The notes: generated from the letters alone by a model not told the origin. A stretch of DNA of 47,542 nt from Deltaproteobacteria bacterium (GCA_026388335.1 JAPLJZ010000161.1:1-47542), one strand, 5' to 3'. Counted from the stretch's first letter, positions 26,163-34,970 are shown. Numbers and translations: made by a program.

Positions 26163-27269
26163 CTAACGCAGAAGAAGTTCTTTGTACATCTTTAATGTTT
26201 CCACCGCCGTATTGGTCCAAGTGAAATCATGAAAACGTTTTTCTGCCCATACAAGTGTCTCATGTCGCAGAGATGGGTTCGTCAGATGCTTGTAAATTAT
26301 CGCTGCCATTCCATCAGGGTCATGAGGATTGAATTGTGCGTCGGGAAAATCTAACAGTTCCTGAAATACCTCGATGTTGGAAACAACGAAGGGGACACGG
26401 TGGAAAGAAACCTCCAAAAGCGGAATTCCAAACCCTTCATAAAGAGAGGGGAAAACGAAGAGATCTGTATGTTTATAATATGCCTGCAACTGATAATCAT
26501 CAATTGCGCCGGTAAAGATGACTCTTTCCGGCTTCGTACAGAGTGACCTTATGTTGTCAAAGAATTGTGGAGAAGAATAGTTTTTGCCTATAATAACAAG
26601 ATCATGTTCGAAATCGGGTCGATCGAGGAGCTTGTTGAAGGCGAGAATCAGGTTTTTGTGGTTCTTGTGAGGAACAATATGTCCGACAGTCATTATATAT
26701 GGCCGTTGATGCGGTCTGGATGGGGTTATGCCATCACAGGACGATTTGTTGCTGAAGCCATGATAAACTCGCGACACTTTTCCATCACAAAAAGGATAGT
26801 GATAGACCAGTCTATTTATAGTAAAATCAGAGACAGATATGATGTGGTCCGCACGCCGTAAACTCCGGGACACAATACTCATCCGCAGGCCGTTTTTTAG
26901 GGGGTTAAACAATTCAGGAAGGTCATTTTCTTTGAAATCATGAACCGTCAACATAACCTTACCTGTGAATCTTGGGATTGGAAAACTAAAACAATGCAGG
27001 ACATCGATACGTGGGCGGTGTTTTTCAATGGTGTCATCAAATAAAATGGTTTGCGGATATCGTAGAATACTTGGCGACGAAGGTATCTTTGTCATCACAC
27101 ACCTCTCCCTGCCGAAAAAAGCGAAGGCATCTTCTCCTGCATCCGTGGGAAGGAAAATGATGTAGTTGTTCTTTTTATCTATTTCAACTAAGTGTTGGAA
27201 GAGATTGCGAGAGTATTCTCCAACACCAGAGTATTGCTGGTAAGGGATAAGGACAAAGCCTATGTTCAT
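26163..27269 (-). CDS. Glycosyltransferase family 4
   Basis: This 368-residue GT-B enzyme has the donor-site block VFPSLYEGFGIPLLEVSF with the E-x7-E pair, MTVGHIVPHKNH, and an N-terminal glycine-rich turn GVGEYSRNLFQHL. It resembles mannosyl- or rhamnosyltransferases of O-antigen and exopolysaccharide clusters. GCGGGAACGAAT precedes the ATG. The pentapeptide-repeat gene lies 49 bp upstream, and the possible methyltransferase remnant and Nudix gene follow. The donor sugar cannot be assigned. Confidence 0.87.
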   Translation of the reverse strand: MNIGFVLIPYQQYSGVGEYSRNLFQHLVEIDKKNNYIIFLPTDAGEDAFAFFGRERCVMTKIPSSPSILRYPQTILFDDTIEKHRPRIDVLHCFSFPIPRFTGKVMLTVHDFKENDLPELFNPLKNGLRMSIVSRSLRRADHIISVSDFTINRLVYHYPFCDGKVSRVYHGFSNKSSCDGITPSRPHQRPYIMTVGHIVPHKNHKNLILAFNKLLDRPDFEHDLVIIGKNYSSPQFFDNIRSLCTKPERVIFTGAIDDYQLQAYYKHTDLFVFPSLYEGFGIPLLEVSFHRVPFVVSNIEVFQELLDFPDAQFNPHDPDGMAAIIYKHLTNPSLRHETLVWAEKRFHDFTWTNTAVETLKMYKELLLR

Positions 27270-27318
27270 ATTCGTTCCCGCTGAGTTAATTGATTGTTCC
27301 TGTCATGAATGTCGCAGA

Positions 27319-28071
27319 CTATTTTTTGCACTCCCTGATAGACCCCTTTTTACATTTTGAACCGTCTGTCCAGGTTGCCCCTGTCAGGTTTGCATCGCTC
27401 CAGTATGCCCCGCACAGGCTTGCATTGTTCAACTTTGCCCCGGCCAGGTTTACCGCGCTCAGGTTTGCACCGCACAGGTTTGCATTGTTCAGCTTTGCCC
27501 CGGCCAGGTTTGCCTCGGCCAGGTTTGCACCGATCAGGTTTGCACCGATCAGGTTTGTCTTGAGCAGCTTCGCCTTGCACAGGTTTGCACTTTTCAGGTT
27601 TGCCCCGATCATGTATGCCCCCATCAGGTTTGCCCATGTTAAGTCTGCCCCGTGAAAGTTTGCACCGATCAGATTTGCCTTGATCAGGTTTGCACCGCTC
27701 AGGCTTGCATTGCTCAGGTCTGCCCCGATCAGGAGTGCCATGCTCAGGTTTGCCATGCTCAGGTTAGTCTTGAGCAGCTTTGTCCCGCGTAGGTCTGCCC
27801 TACTCAGGTTTGCACCACGCAAGTCTGCACCACTCAGGTTTGCCCCGATCAGGAGTATCCTGCCCAGGTTTGCACCTCTCAGGTTTGCACCTCTCAGGTT
27901 TGCCCCAATCAGGTTTGTCTTGAGTGGTTTTGCACCCTCCAGGTCACAGTCCTGACACTGATTGGTATCTTTTAATTGTTGTAATTGCACCGGATCAAAC
28001 GCCGTGGCTCCGCCGGTGATCAAAAGCATCCCCAGAAACGTCATGCAAATCAATACAAAAATTCTTTTCAT
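27319..28071 (-). CDS. Secreted pentapeptide-repeat protein
   Basis: The 250-residue protein has a clear signal peptide (MKRIFVLICMTFLGMLL..., cut near ATAF). A Cys pair follows in LKDTNQCQDCDLEGA, then about 35 near-continuous pentapeptides of the A(N/D)LxX type (GANL, GADL, KANL) that should fold into a right-handed quadrilateral beta-helix. A short tail DGSKCKKGSIRECKK adds further cysteines. It is presumably periplasmic or outer-membrane associated. Function is unknown; such folds can mimic DNA or act as scaffolds, but nothing here shows either. An AGG lies close before the ATG, and the 181-bp leader suggests its own promoter. Confidence 0.88.
   Translation of the reverse strand: MKRIFVLICMTFLGMLLITGGATAFDPVQLQQLKDTNQCQDCDLEGAKPLKTNLIGANLRGANLRGANLGRILLIGANLSGADLRGANLSRADLRGTKLLKTNLSMANLSMALLIGADLSNASLSGANLIKANLIGANFHGADLTWANLMGAYMIGANLKSANLCKAKLLKTNLIGANLIGANLAEANLAGAKLNNANLCGANLSAVNLAGAKLNNASLCGAYWSDANLTGATWTDGSKCKKGSIRECKK
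27370..27960 (-). repeat. 15-bp-period coding repeat (pentapeptide array)
   Basis: The DNA shows a roughly 15-bp period, seen on the + strand as recurring CAGGTTTGC and GATCAGGTTTGC units. It encodes the pentapeptide repeats. The repetition also creates long periodic shadow ORFs on the + strand (for example 27290-27655), which are not genes. The near-identical units make the array prone to expansion or contraction. Confidence 0.85.
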
Positions 28072-28252
28072 AAGACCTGCTTCTATTCTTATCTTATTGT
28101 TTTACCCTAACGGCCTACGGCATGTATGCAGTATTCTATGGTGTTAGCAAGTCTTATCTTTCCCTCTGAATGCTCATCCCTGCCAATATCATGGGTGAAA
28201 AGGAGATGATCACCCCGCATCATCTGGAACGATTAACACTGTTCAGGGGTGG

Positions 28253-29539
28253 TCAATTTTCAGTTGTCATTTCCAAGTTCAAAATGTAACGGATGGTCAG
28301 AAACCATCCAAATGTTGCGGGGCCAAGCAGCAGTGTGTACGCCGCGAGTTGGACCCTGACATCCCATTCCCGCTGAAAAAGACTGACCATCGTAAAGATG
28401 GAAAAGGACATAAATGCCAGTCCGATTGTAATTTTTCTTTGATCGTTTTTGAGAAACAGGGCAAATAGAGTGCCCAGTAGCATATATGTAGAAAAAACCC
28501 GGTCAATAATAACATATCTCCATGACATCAAACCATCCCGAAAAGTTGAAGGAATCATGACGGCAACATATCTCAGGGCAACAATCCCGGCGACTTTTAG
28601 AGGGTCATCCTGAAGCCTGCGGAGACCTATTTGAGACGCCCAGTACCAATGATTTCTCCCTTTAGGATCTTCTTTGGACAGTTTGCCACCGTCCGCAAAA
28701 AGAGAAACCAAAACTTTATCGACATCCCGCGGATTGGTCGGCGTTGGAAGAGTGCCGATATACAATCCACATCCCACATGCATATGAGAAAGAATTTTTT
28801 CTTTAACATGTTCATGAGATTGTACATACCACCCTGAAACGGCGATGAAAGAAATGGATAGGAACACCATGGCGGCTGCGACAGTAAGGGGCCTCTGACG
28901 CCAGTCGGATGCCTTGCGAATAATAAATACGAAGACAGCGGCGATTGTTACCATTACACCCTCCGGTCTAACAAGGGAAAGCGCTGCACCTGCGGCGAGA
29001 AGACCTGCGACGGAAAGGGGCGTTGTTTTCTTCCAGGCAAGAATGGAACAATACATGAGGATCGCCAAATGGAAATGAAAGGCTGCATCGGCAAGAGCCC
29101 AGTTAAACCAGAATGCAATCTGCGGTTGGACGGCGTAAACAAGCGATGCACATAGAGCGCAGAGTCGGCCGTACACTTTTCCCGCGGAAAGATAGATGAA
29201 CAGGATGGTCCCGGCTACAAAGGCTTGGTGAAGACAGAAAACATAGACGCTGTCTTGCCAGTTGAACAGGTACATGGGGGCAAGCCAGAGGGAATAAACG
29301 GGCTGAAGAAAGCGCCCGTGGGATAAATACTGATCCCAGTTTCCATCGGCAATGGCCTTCGCCATAAAAAGGTAGCCGTCGCCGTGCCGAATGAGGCCGG
29401 TCCAGTTGCGATACCAGACGCACGTACGGACGGCAAAGGCGACAAGAAGAATGGCTGCAAGGTGGTAAGGAACGGGAATTCCCATTATCACCCCGGCAAC
29501 CCTGGTTAACAGACTTCTGACGTAACCACGAAACGTCAT
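28253..29539 (-). CDS. GT-C-type membrane glycosyltransferase (paralog of the 36.5 kb gene)
   Basis: The start is moved from 29737 to the ATG at 29539, which follows CAGGAGTGGGCAACC and avoids a long overlap with the upstream SDR gene. The product has 428 residues and about ten predicted helices. RNWTGLIRHGDGYLFMAKAI after the first helix matches the acidic loop of GT39/PMT-like GT-C enzymes. Its layout and C-terminus (QREWDVRVQLAAYTLLLGP) parallel the gene at 36505-37749. It probably transfers a sugar from a polyprenyl-phosphate donor in the periplasm. Confidence 0.72.
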   Translation of the reverse strand: MTFRGYVRSLLTRVAGVIMGIPVPYHLAAILLVAFAVRTCVWYRNWTGLIRHGDGYLFMAKAIADGNWDQYLSHGRFLQPVYSLWLAPMYLFNWQDSVYVFCLHQAFVAGTILFIYLSAGKVYGRLCALCASLVYAVQPQIAFWFNWALADAAFHFHLAILMYCSILAWKKTTPLSVAGLLAAGAALSLVRPEGVMVTIAAVFVFIIRKASDWRQRPLTVAAAMVFLSISFIAVSGWYVQSHEHVKEKILSHMHVGCGLYIGTLPTPTNPRDVDKVLVSLFADGGKLSKEDPKGRNHWYWASQIGLRRLQDDPLKVAGIVALRYVAVMIPSTFRDGLMSWRYVIIDRVFSTYMLLGTLFALFLKNDQRKITIGLAFMSFSIFTMVSLFQREWDVRVQLAAYTLLLGPATFGWFLTIRYILNLEMTTEN

Positions 29540-29630
29540 GGTTGCCCACTCCTGCTGTGCGAGCAAGTCCCGGTGGTGAACGGAACATTGTCCGGATGAA
29601 AGAAACAACTTCTCATTCTTGGCAGATCTC

Positions 29631-30578
29631 CTATGCGACCATGCTCTGCATATTTTTTCTAAACCACGCCACCGCTTCTCTGAATCCCTGATCGAAGCCG
29701 TACCGGGGATGCCAACCGAGTTCCTCCTGAATGGCACGAGTATCGGCCGTCCATATCGATGTGTCCCATATCCGGTCCGTCATGGAACCCCAAACCGGCT
29801 CGGTTTTGATATCCATCACTTCACAGGCCGTTTCCACGACTTCGCGAATAGATGTCTGCACACCCGTACCGACATTGTAGACGGCTCCCCGCAGACGGTG
29901 GGCCAAATCTGCTGCCAGCAGGTATGCCGTAATTACATCTTCCGTGAAGACGAAATCTCGGGCAATTTCCGGGCTGACAAGGGGCGGCAGCTCTCCCCGG
30001 AGCCCCCGTGAGATAAGAGTGGGGATAAGACGCGTCGATTCCTCCCAGGGACCATAAACTGAGTAGAGCCTGAGTGTTAAAAGGGGCAAGTGATGATACA
30101 TGGCCGCATAGGTACAGAAAAGGGTCGCCGATGCCTTGGTAACGGCGTAGTGACTGTTCGGTTCCAGCCACTCCTTTTCCGACGGTGGGTGATCCTTGAA
30201 CCCGTATTCAGAAGATGATCCGGTGTGTATGAACGCTTCGCAGCCTGTTTTTATGCACGCCTCAACAAGGTTGACCGTCCCGATGAAATTGGTTTGAATC
30301 ATCTGTTGAAAATCCTTCTGGTCCGAGTAGGCGCCATATGCAGCCATATGAAAGATGCGGTGGGGCTGAATGTCGCGAACCAGTCCGGCGAGTCTTTCCG
30401 AATGGGCAAAATCCGTGATATGAAGATTAATTTTCTTAAGGATGGAATCAATACGCCAGGGTCTGAAATTTTCCCTGACAAGCAGATGGACCTCGTGACC
30501 GTCACCGCACAAGCGGTGCGTCAGATTGGCACCCACAAAGCCCGTCGCTCCGGTAATTATAATACGCTTGTTTTTCAT
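29631..30578 (-). CDS. NAD-dependent sugar epimerase/dehydratase (extended SDR)
   Basis: The 315-residue extended SDR has GATGFVGANL near the N-terminus, the catalytic YAVTK (YxxxK) and LRLYSVYGPWEESTRL. It ends with a typical C-terminal helix region (LGWHPRYGFDQGFREAVAWF). It is closest by eye to GDP/CDP-sugar reductases and epimerases of O-antigen clusters. Its start overlaps the end of the broken methyltransferase gene as ATGA. The exact reaction is open. Confidence 0.83.
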   Translation of the reverse strand: MKNKRIIITGATGFVGANLTHRLCGDGHEVHLLVRENFRPWRIDSILKKINLHITDFAHSERLAGLVRDIQPHRIFHMAAYGAYSDQKDFQQMIQTNFIGTVNLVEACIKTGCEAFIHTGSSSEYGFKDHPPSEKEWLEPNSHYAVTKASATLFCTYAAMYHHLPLLTLRLYSVYGPWEESTRLIPTLISRGLRGELPPLVSPEIARDFVFTEDVITAYLLAADLAHRLRGAVYNVGTGVQTSIREVVETACEVMDIKTEPVWGSMTDRIWDTSIWTADTRAIQEELGWHPRYGFDQGFREAVAWFRKNMQSMVA

Positions 30579-30838
30579 GATAAGCGCCTTGCAGCCATAA
30601 CATAAACGGCACAGGCCAAGGCATTGAGGACAGGAATAGCTTCTATGGCAGGTTCCATTGTTTTCATCAGTCTGGCTAGTCGGTCCGGGCAGAACATCGG
30701 AACGAACCCGGCGAACTTCTCATAGTTCACTTCACCCCCCGCCTTCTCAACCCAATACCTAAGGCGGCGGGACGAGTATGATTTTTCCCCGTGTTCTCGA
30801 TGGTAACGGGATATTTTCTCAATGATTTTCAGCCCCAT
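30575..30838 (-). CDS. C-terminal fragment of a frameshifted methyltransferase
   Basis: This 87-residue ORF is the natural continuation of the gene at 30855-31295 in another frame. Reading its frame upstream of the ATG gives RVAPLILIHEPNGNN and then MGLKIIEKISRYHREHGE, the usual post-core segment of class I methyltransferases. Removing one T from the TTT run at 30890-30892 (GAAAGG to GAAGG on the coding strand) would join both halves into a single protein of about 239 residues. Its stop overlaps the next SDR start by 4 bp, so the gene was or is part of the operon. Confidence 0.7.
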   Translation of the reverse strand: MGLKIIEKISRYHREHGEKSYSSRRLRYWVEKAGGEVNYEKFAGFVPMFCPDRLARLMKTMEPAIEAIPVLNALACAVYVMAARRLS

Positions 30839-30854
30839 GTTGTTTCCGTTCGGT

Positions 30855-31295
30855 TCATGAATGAGAATTAGAGGAGCAACCCGGAAGCCTTTCGCGGATT
30901 ATCTCCATCGGACTGTCACTGTGGTGGAGAATGCTCTGGATGAGAACCATGTCGAAGGCATCGTCGTGGAAAGGCAGCCACCGCGCATCACTCACGACGA
31001 ACTGAAGGCGACGCTCCCGCGAGTTCATCCTGGCAACATGAATGGCTTGGGGAGCAGCGTCGACAGCAGTGATGATCCGGGGCATTCCCCTGTCAAAAAA
31101 CCGGACCGTGTAGAATCCGTCTCCGCACCCAAGATCGAGGATGGAGCAATCCGACATGGTGACCGCCTGGAGAATGATGTCCGTTGTCCGCTGCGTGGCC
31201 ATCTGCGCACTGAGGGGCGCATCTTTCGTATACAGGTACCCGCCGTGCTGTGCCGCGTCGGTGTCAAATACTGATATTTCATTCACAGGTTTCAT
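30855..31295 (-). CDS. N-terminal fragment of a frameshifted class I SAM methyltransferase
   Basis: The 146-residue ORF contains the SAM-binding motif ILDLGCGDGFYTVRFF, the acidic VDAAPQ end of beta2, and FDMVLIQSILHHSDSPMEIIRE. Frame 0 then turns into RLPGCSSNSHS and stops. A one-base change near 30890-30892 would let it continue into the 30575-30838 ORF. It overlaps the upstream methyltransferase stop by 4 bp. If the shift is real, the C-terminal half of the enzyme is lost and activity is doubtful. Confidence 0.75.
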   Translation of the reverse strand: MKPVNEISVFDTDAAQHGGYLYTKDAPLSAQMATQRTTDIILQAVTMSDCSILDLGCGDGFYTVRFFDRGMPRIITAVDAAPQAIHVARMNSRERRLQFVVSDARWLPFHDDAFDMVLIQSILHHSDSPMEIIRERLPGCSSNSHS

Positions 31296-32227
31296 GTCAC
31301 TCCCGCATGGTTCCGTTCAGATTTCCCGGCGATCAGGCAGATATTACCGAGGGGAACGGTGACCCGCATGGATCGGAACGGCCATGTCCGGAGCAATCTC
31401 AATAATCCATTTTTTATCGGCCCCGGCATAGGGAGAAGCCGGGCCAGATAAAGGGGAGAATAGGTGTTCCAGGCCGGTTCCGTTTCCAAAACAGTGAAAC
31501 CTGCCGCTGAAAAAAGGCGAGGCAACGTTTTAGGACTATATAAATAGGTGTGTTCAATATCGACGACAGGACTGCGTTCTCCGAGGATTTTTGCCGACAC
31601 GGCGTCGATGTTGTGGTTAATGCACAGCACGAGACCGCCGGGCCGCAGAACTCGCATACATTCATCGAGCAGCAACCTGGGATCGGGAATGTGATCCAGC
31701 ACCTGGAACATGCATATGGTATCAAATCGATTTTCCGGAAATAATCCCGGGCGCATGATATCGCAGACAATCCACGGGCGGATGTTCGCCCCAGCTCTAT
31801 TGGCCGCATCGACACTGGGTTCTACTCCCGTTATGCTTCCGTATTTCTGACGAAGCGCCTCTTCAAGAAAGAAACCGTTCCCGCAGCCGATTTCAAGCAA
31901 TGCCCCTTTTCTGAGGCTGTATTTTTCCAGTTTTTTTAAATAACGACCGTAGGAGCGCTTCAGATTATCCGCTTCTTCACCATATTCAAAGGTGCTCTGT
32001 GCGTAGAGATGATTCAGGATTTGAGGTGGAGCAATGGGATCGGAGCGGACCAACCCGCAGCGGTTGCATCTGACCATGCGGAAATGAATACGGTCAGGCA
32101 TCCGTCTTGCCGAAAAGACGGCGGGGCTCAAAGCATCCATGTTGAAGCCTGCGGGATAAAGTTCCGCAGCATTCCCCTCCGTTCCGCATATGGCACAGCG
32201 CGTCGGGTACAATTCACATGGCATCAT
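31292..32227 (-). CDS. Class I SAM methyltransferase with N-terminal zinc-ribbon-like part
   Basis: The product has about 311 residues from the ATG at 32227; the track begins at a TTG at 32251. N-terminal CAIC and CNRCGLVRSDP resemble the small zinc-binding module found before many polysaccharide methyltransferases. The SAM site is LLEIGCGNGFFLEEA, followed by FDTICMFQVLDHIPDP and RVLRPGGLVLC. It should O- or C-methylate a sugar or cap a chain. It overlaps the GT2 gene upstream and the split methyltransferase downstream (4 bp). Confidence 0.82.
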   Translation of the reverse strand: MMPCELYPTRCAICGTEGNAAELYPAGFNMDALSPAVFSARRMPDRIHFRMVRCNRCGLVRSDPIAPPQILNHLYAQSTFEYGEEADNLKRSYGRYLKKLEKYSLRKGALLEIGCGNGFFLEEALRQKYGSITGVEPSVDAANRAGANIRPWIVCDIMRPGLFPENRFDTICMFQVLDHIPDPRLLLDECMRVLRPGGLVLCINHNIDAVSAKILGERSPVVDIEHTYLYSPKTLPRLFSAAGFTVLETEPAWNTYSPLYLARLLPMPGPIKNGLLRLLRTWPFRSMRVTVPLGNICLIAGKSERNHAGVT

Positions 32228-33209
32228 GAATTTTCTTGTTGGTTGATTCAACGGCGGAATCCGGTCTGTTCAGAATACTGTCCACGATGAAGGGAGGGCG
32301 CTTTTTGACTTCATCGTAGATATGCGACAGATAGGATCCTATGATGCTTAAACACAGCAACTGGATACCCCCGATGAAAAGGATGAGGACAATGATGGTT
32401 GAAAACCCAGGCGGTACGAGTTCCGGCGCTATGACGCGCAGAATGATCTGGGCCGTTGTGGCAAAGAGGGATACAACAACCGTAAAAAAAGCCAGGAATG
32501 TAATAAATTCGAGGGGAATGTAAGAAAATGAGAATATCGCCTTACGAGCCCATCCCAGGTTTTTTAAAAGCGAGTTTGTTGTTCTCCCAAACATGCGTTC
32601 AGGACGGACATAGGGGATGCCTGTCTGTTTAAAGCCAATCCAGGCCCTTAATCCCCGCATGAAACGATTGTTTTCCGGAAGGCTGTTCAGTGCGTCAACG
32701 GCTCGTCGATCAATCAGGGAAAAATCCCCGGCATCCAGAGGCATCGGGACATAGGAGGCGGAACGAAAAACACGGTAAAACAGTTTGTACGCGAATTGAA
32801 GAAATACGGTTGCATCACGTTTGACGCGAATTCCATAGACAATGTCGTATCCTTCCTGCCATTTCTGGTAGAATGATTCGATCAGCTCTGGCGGATCCTG
32901 GAGATCTCCGTCCAGTAAAACGACGGCATCTCCCGTCGCGATGCGCATGCCGCTCGTAAAAGCGTTTTGCGACCCGAAATTCCGGGTATGGTTGATGACA
33001 ACCACCTGCTTATCCTGACGGGCAAGTTCTGCGAGAACCTCTGCGGCATTGTCAGGGCTCCTGTCGTTGACAAAAATGATCTCATACTGGACACGAAGCT
33101 TGGCGAATACGGCTTTTAAGCGCTCATACATGAAGGGCACCGCCGGTGCATCGAGGTAACAGGCTACGATCGCGCTGATTTTAATATCCGAAGATGGTTT
33201 TGTAGTCAT
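32214..33209 (-). CDS. GtrB/ArnC-like polyprenyl-phosphate glycosyltransferase (GT2)
   Basis: The ATG at 33209 (MTTKPSSDIK) is preferred to the track's 33341, because the latter would overlap the transketolase gene by 125 bp. The 331-residue protein has a GT-A domain with VNDRSPDN, VVLLDGDLQDPPEL (DxD) and two C-terminal membrane helices (FLAFFTVVVSLFATTAQII, IIVLILFIGGIQLLCLSII). It ends SYLSHIYDEVKKRPPFIV, as in GtrB, ArnC and YfdH. It should make an undecaprenyl-phosphate sugar as the donor for a periplasmic GT-C enzyme in this cluster. Confidence 0.87.
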   Translation of the reverse strand: MTTKPSSDIKISAIVACYLDAPAVPFMYERLKAVFAKLRVQYEIIFVNDRSPDNAAEVLAELARQDKQVVVINHTRNFGSQNAFTSGMRIATGDAVVLLDGDLQDPPELIESFYQKWQEGYDIVYGIRVKRDATVFLQFAYKLFYRVFRSASYVPMPLDAGDFSLIDRRAVDALNSLPENNRFMRGLRAWIGFKQTGIPYVRPERMFGRTTNSLLKNLGWARKAIFSFSYIPLEFITFLAFFTVVVSLFATTAQIILRVIAPELVPPGFSTIIVLILFIGGIQLLCLSIIGSYLSHIYDEVKKRPPFIVDSILNRPDSAVESTNKKIHDAM

Positions 33210-33216
33210 AGAACGA

Positions 33217-34149
33217 TCATTCCCCCGGCATTTTTCCCAGTAACTCGAGGCCCTTTTCGGCAATTTGTCGTCCGCTGATTCCATTGAGCGTATGCATACA
33301 TGACTGGCTACCCGATAAACCATTTGGAAAGGTTCTGACACCGCAACGAAGGACTTTGCACGGCAGTCCGTTTTCCGCGACCACTTCTGAAATCAGGGAA
33401 CCCAAGCCTCCATTCACAAAATGTCCTTCCACCGTTATTGCAAGACAAAACATTTTTAGAACATCTGCAAGATTATCACGCATGGAGTCATGAATATGCG
33501 ACACCACCATGAGTGTGCCTTGTACACCCCTGCCTTCAAGGATTTTAAGAGCTTCAGCGGCTTCGTTTGTGACGTTCCCGATTGAGACGATTAAAATATC
33601 AGTCCCCTTTCCGATAAGTTGGGGGATAGCGAATTCAAAGCGTCCGTCGAGACCGGCAATGGTGTTGACCTCATCTTTGCCGAGGCGGTAATAGACGGGC
33701 ATCGGGAGATTCCAGGTTGATTTCAGCGCTTCGCAGGCTTGAAGGTGATCGGCTGGTGCAACAATGTTCATACCGGGCAGAATTCTCAGAATACCGATGT
33801 CTTCAAGACCGTAATGGGAGATGCCGTTGGTGCCGTAATCGAATCCACCACCTATACCTATGATTCGAACAGGCAACGCATGATCCATGGGTCCGTTTCT
33901 GATAAATTCATAGGGCCGCAACACAGCGAAAGGGACAATCGAATAAACAAAGGGAATAAAACCAGCTTCCGCCAGCCCCGTAGCCACTCCCATCATGTTC
34001 TGTTCCGAAACCCCTACATTGAAAAAGCGATCCGGAAAACTTTCCGAAAATGTTTCCAGGGCCATGAATCCCAAGTCCGCCGTTAACAAAACGATACGTT
34101 CGTCCTTACGTGCGAGCTCAGTTAATGTTCGAATAAAGGGTCTACGCAC
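33217..34149 (-). CDS. Transketolase C-terminal subunit (split transketolase)
   Basis: The 310-residue protein carries the pyrimidine-binding and C-terminal transketolase domains. VGVSEQNMMGVATGLAEAG holds the catalytic Glu that activates thiamine diphosphate, and it ends with a typical transketolase C-domain. It starts with GTG and overlaps the N-subunit stop by 8 bp, so the two subunits should be made in a fixed ratio. The pair would transfer a two-carbon ketol unit. In an O-antigen cluster the acceptor may be a sugar nucleotide or precursor rather than a pentose phosphate. Confidence 0.87.
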   Translation of the reverse strand: MRRPFIRTLTELARKDERIVLLTADLGFMALETFSESFPDRFFNVGVSEQNMMGVATGLAEAGFIPFVYSIVPFAVLRPYEFIRNGPMDHALPVRIIGIGGGFDYGTNGISHYGLEDIGILRILPGMNIVAPADHLQACEALKSTWNLPMPVYYRLGKDEVNTIAGLDGRFEFAIPQLIGKGTDILIVSIGNVTNEAAEALKILEGRGVQGTLMVVSHIHDSMRDNLADVLKMFCLAITVEGHFVNGGLGSLISEVVAENGLPCKVLRCGVRTFPNGLSGSQSCMHTLNGISGRQIAEKGLELLGKMPGE

Positions 34150-34936
34150 GATGATCTATTTCCCTGAGTGCTATTTCGTATTCTTCATCGTTCATGGGCA
34201 TATAGTGCCACTTGATTTGCCTTTCCATGAAGGATACGCCTTTACCGAATGTTGTATGGGCAATTAGCACATGAGGTATCCCACGTGTTTCTTTCAGGGT
34301 TTCAATGGTGTCAGTCATGGCCTGGATATCGTGTCCGTCCACATCACGGGCATCCCAACCGAAAGCACGCCAGCGTTCGCTCATGGAATTCATCGCCAGG
34401 ACATTCCTTGTGTAGCCCAATGCCTGCTGTCCATTCAAATCGATTATGGCAATCAGGTTATCAAGACCATGATGGGCCGAGAACATGGCGGCCTCCCAGA
34501 CGGATCCTTCGTTGCATTCTGCATCGCTCAACAGGACAAAAACCCTGCGTTTGGATGTCTGCATACGGGCTGCCAGCGCTGCACCAGCACCCATCGTTAA
34601 TCCCATCCCCAATGATCCCGTTGAAAAATCAATTCCCTTGAGCTTGTGGTCCGGATGAACGCCAAGGTAACTTTCGTTACAGCAATAGGTGTTCAGCTCT
34701 TCCTGATTGAGCCACTTTTTCATATAAAAGGCGGCATACAAAGCAAGGGCGGCATGACCCTTGGAAAGAATGAAGCGGTCACGGTCGGGATCGCCGGGTG
34801 ATGGAATGCGCAGGACACGCATATACAGGGCGGTAATGATATCCACTACTGACAGTGCAGATCCAATGTGGCCGACATTGGCCCGTTTGGACTGCTCCAG
34901 TATAATTCTCCTGCAATCCGCAGACAAGCGATCCAT
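34142..34936 (-). CDS. Transketolase N-terminal subunit (split transketolase)
   Basis: The 264-residue protein is the thiamine-diphosphate-binding half of a two-gene transketolase. It has GHIGSALSVVDIITALYMRV, SKGHAALALYAAF, HPDHKLKGIDFSTGSLGMGL, and the metal/TPP motif region LLSDAECNEGS (about 136-145) ending at Asn168 in DLNGQQ. The usual GDG start of that motif reads SDA here: the Asp is kept and the glycines are not. GGGAG lies 8 nt before the ATG. It heads a tightly linked gene pair and has a good promoter candidate 35 nt upstream. Confidence 0.87.
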   Translation of the reverse strand: MDRLSADCRRIILEQSKRANVGHIGSALSVVDIITALYMRVLRIPSPGDPDRDRFILSKGHAALALYAAFYMKKWLNQEELNTYCCNESYLGVHPDHKLKGIDFSTGSLGMGLTMGAGAALAARMQTSKRRVFVLLSDAECNEGSVWEAAMFSAHHGLDNLIAIIDLNGQQALGYTRNVLAMNSMSERWRAFGWDARDVDGHDIQAMTDTIETLKETRGIPHVLIAHTTFGKGVSFMERQIKWHYMPMNDEEYEIALREIDHRA

Positions 34937-34970
34937 CGTTACATGCTCCCGGGAGTTTTTAACAGGGCTC

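Noticed and set aside
27290-27655. + strand ORFs rich in Phe, Ala, Leu and Arg opposite the pentapeptide gene
   Set aside because: Their periodicity is the mirror of the pentapeptide coding repeat. They have no independent signals.
27370-27960. CRISPR-like array suggested by regular repeats
   Set aside because: The period is 15 bp with no distinct spacers, and the repeats are coding pentapeptides.
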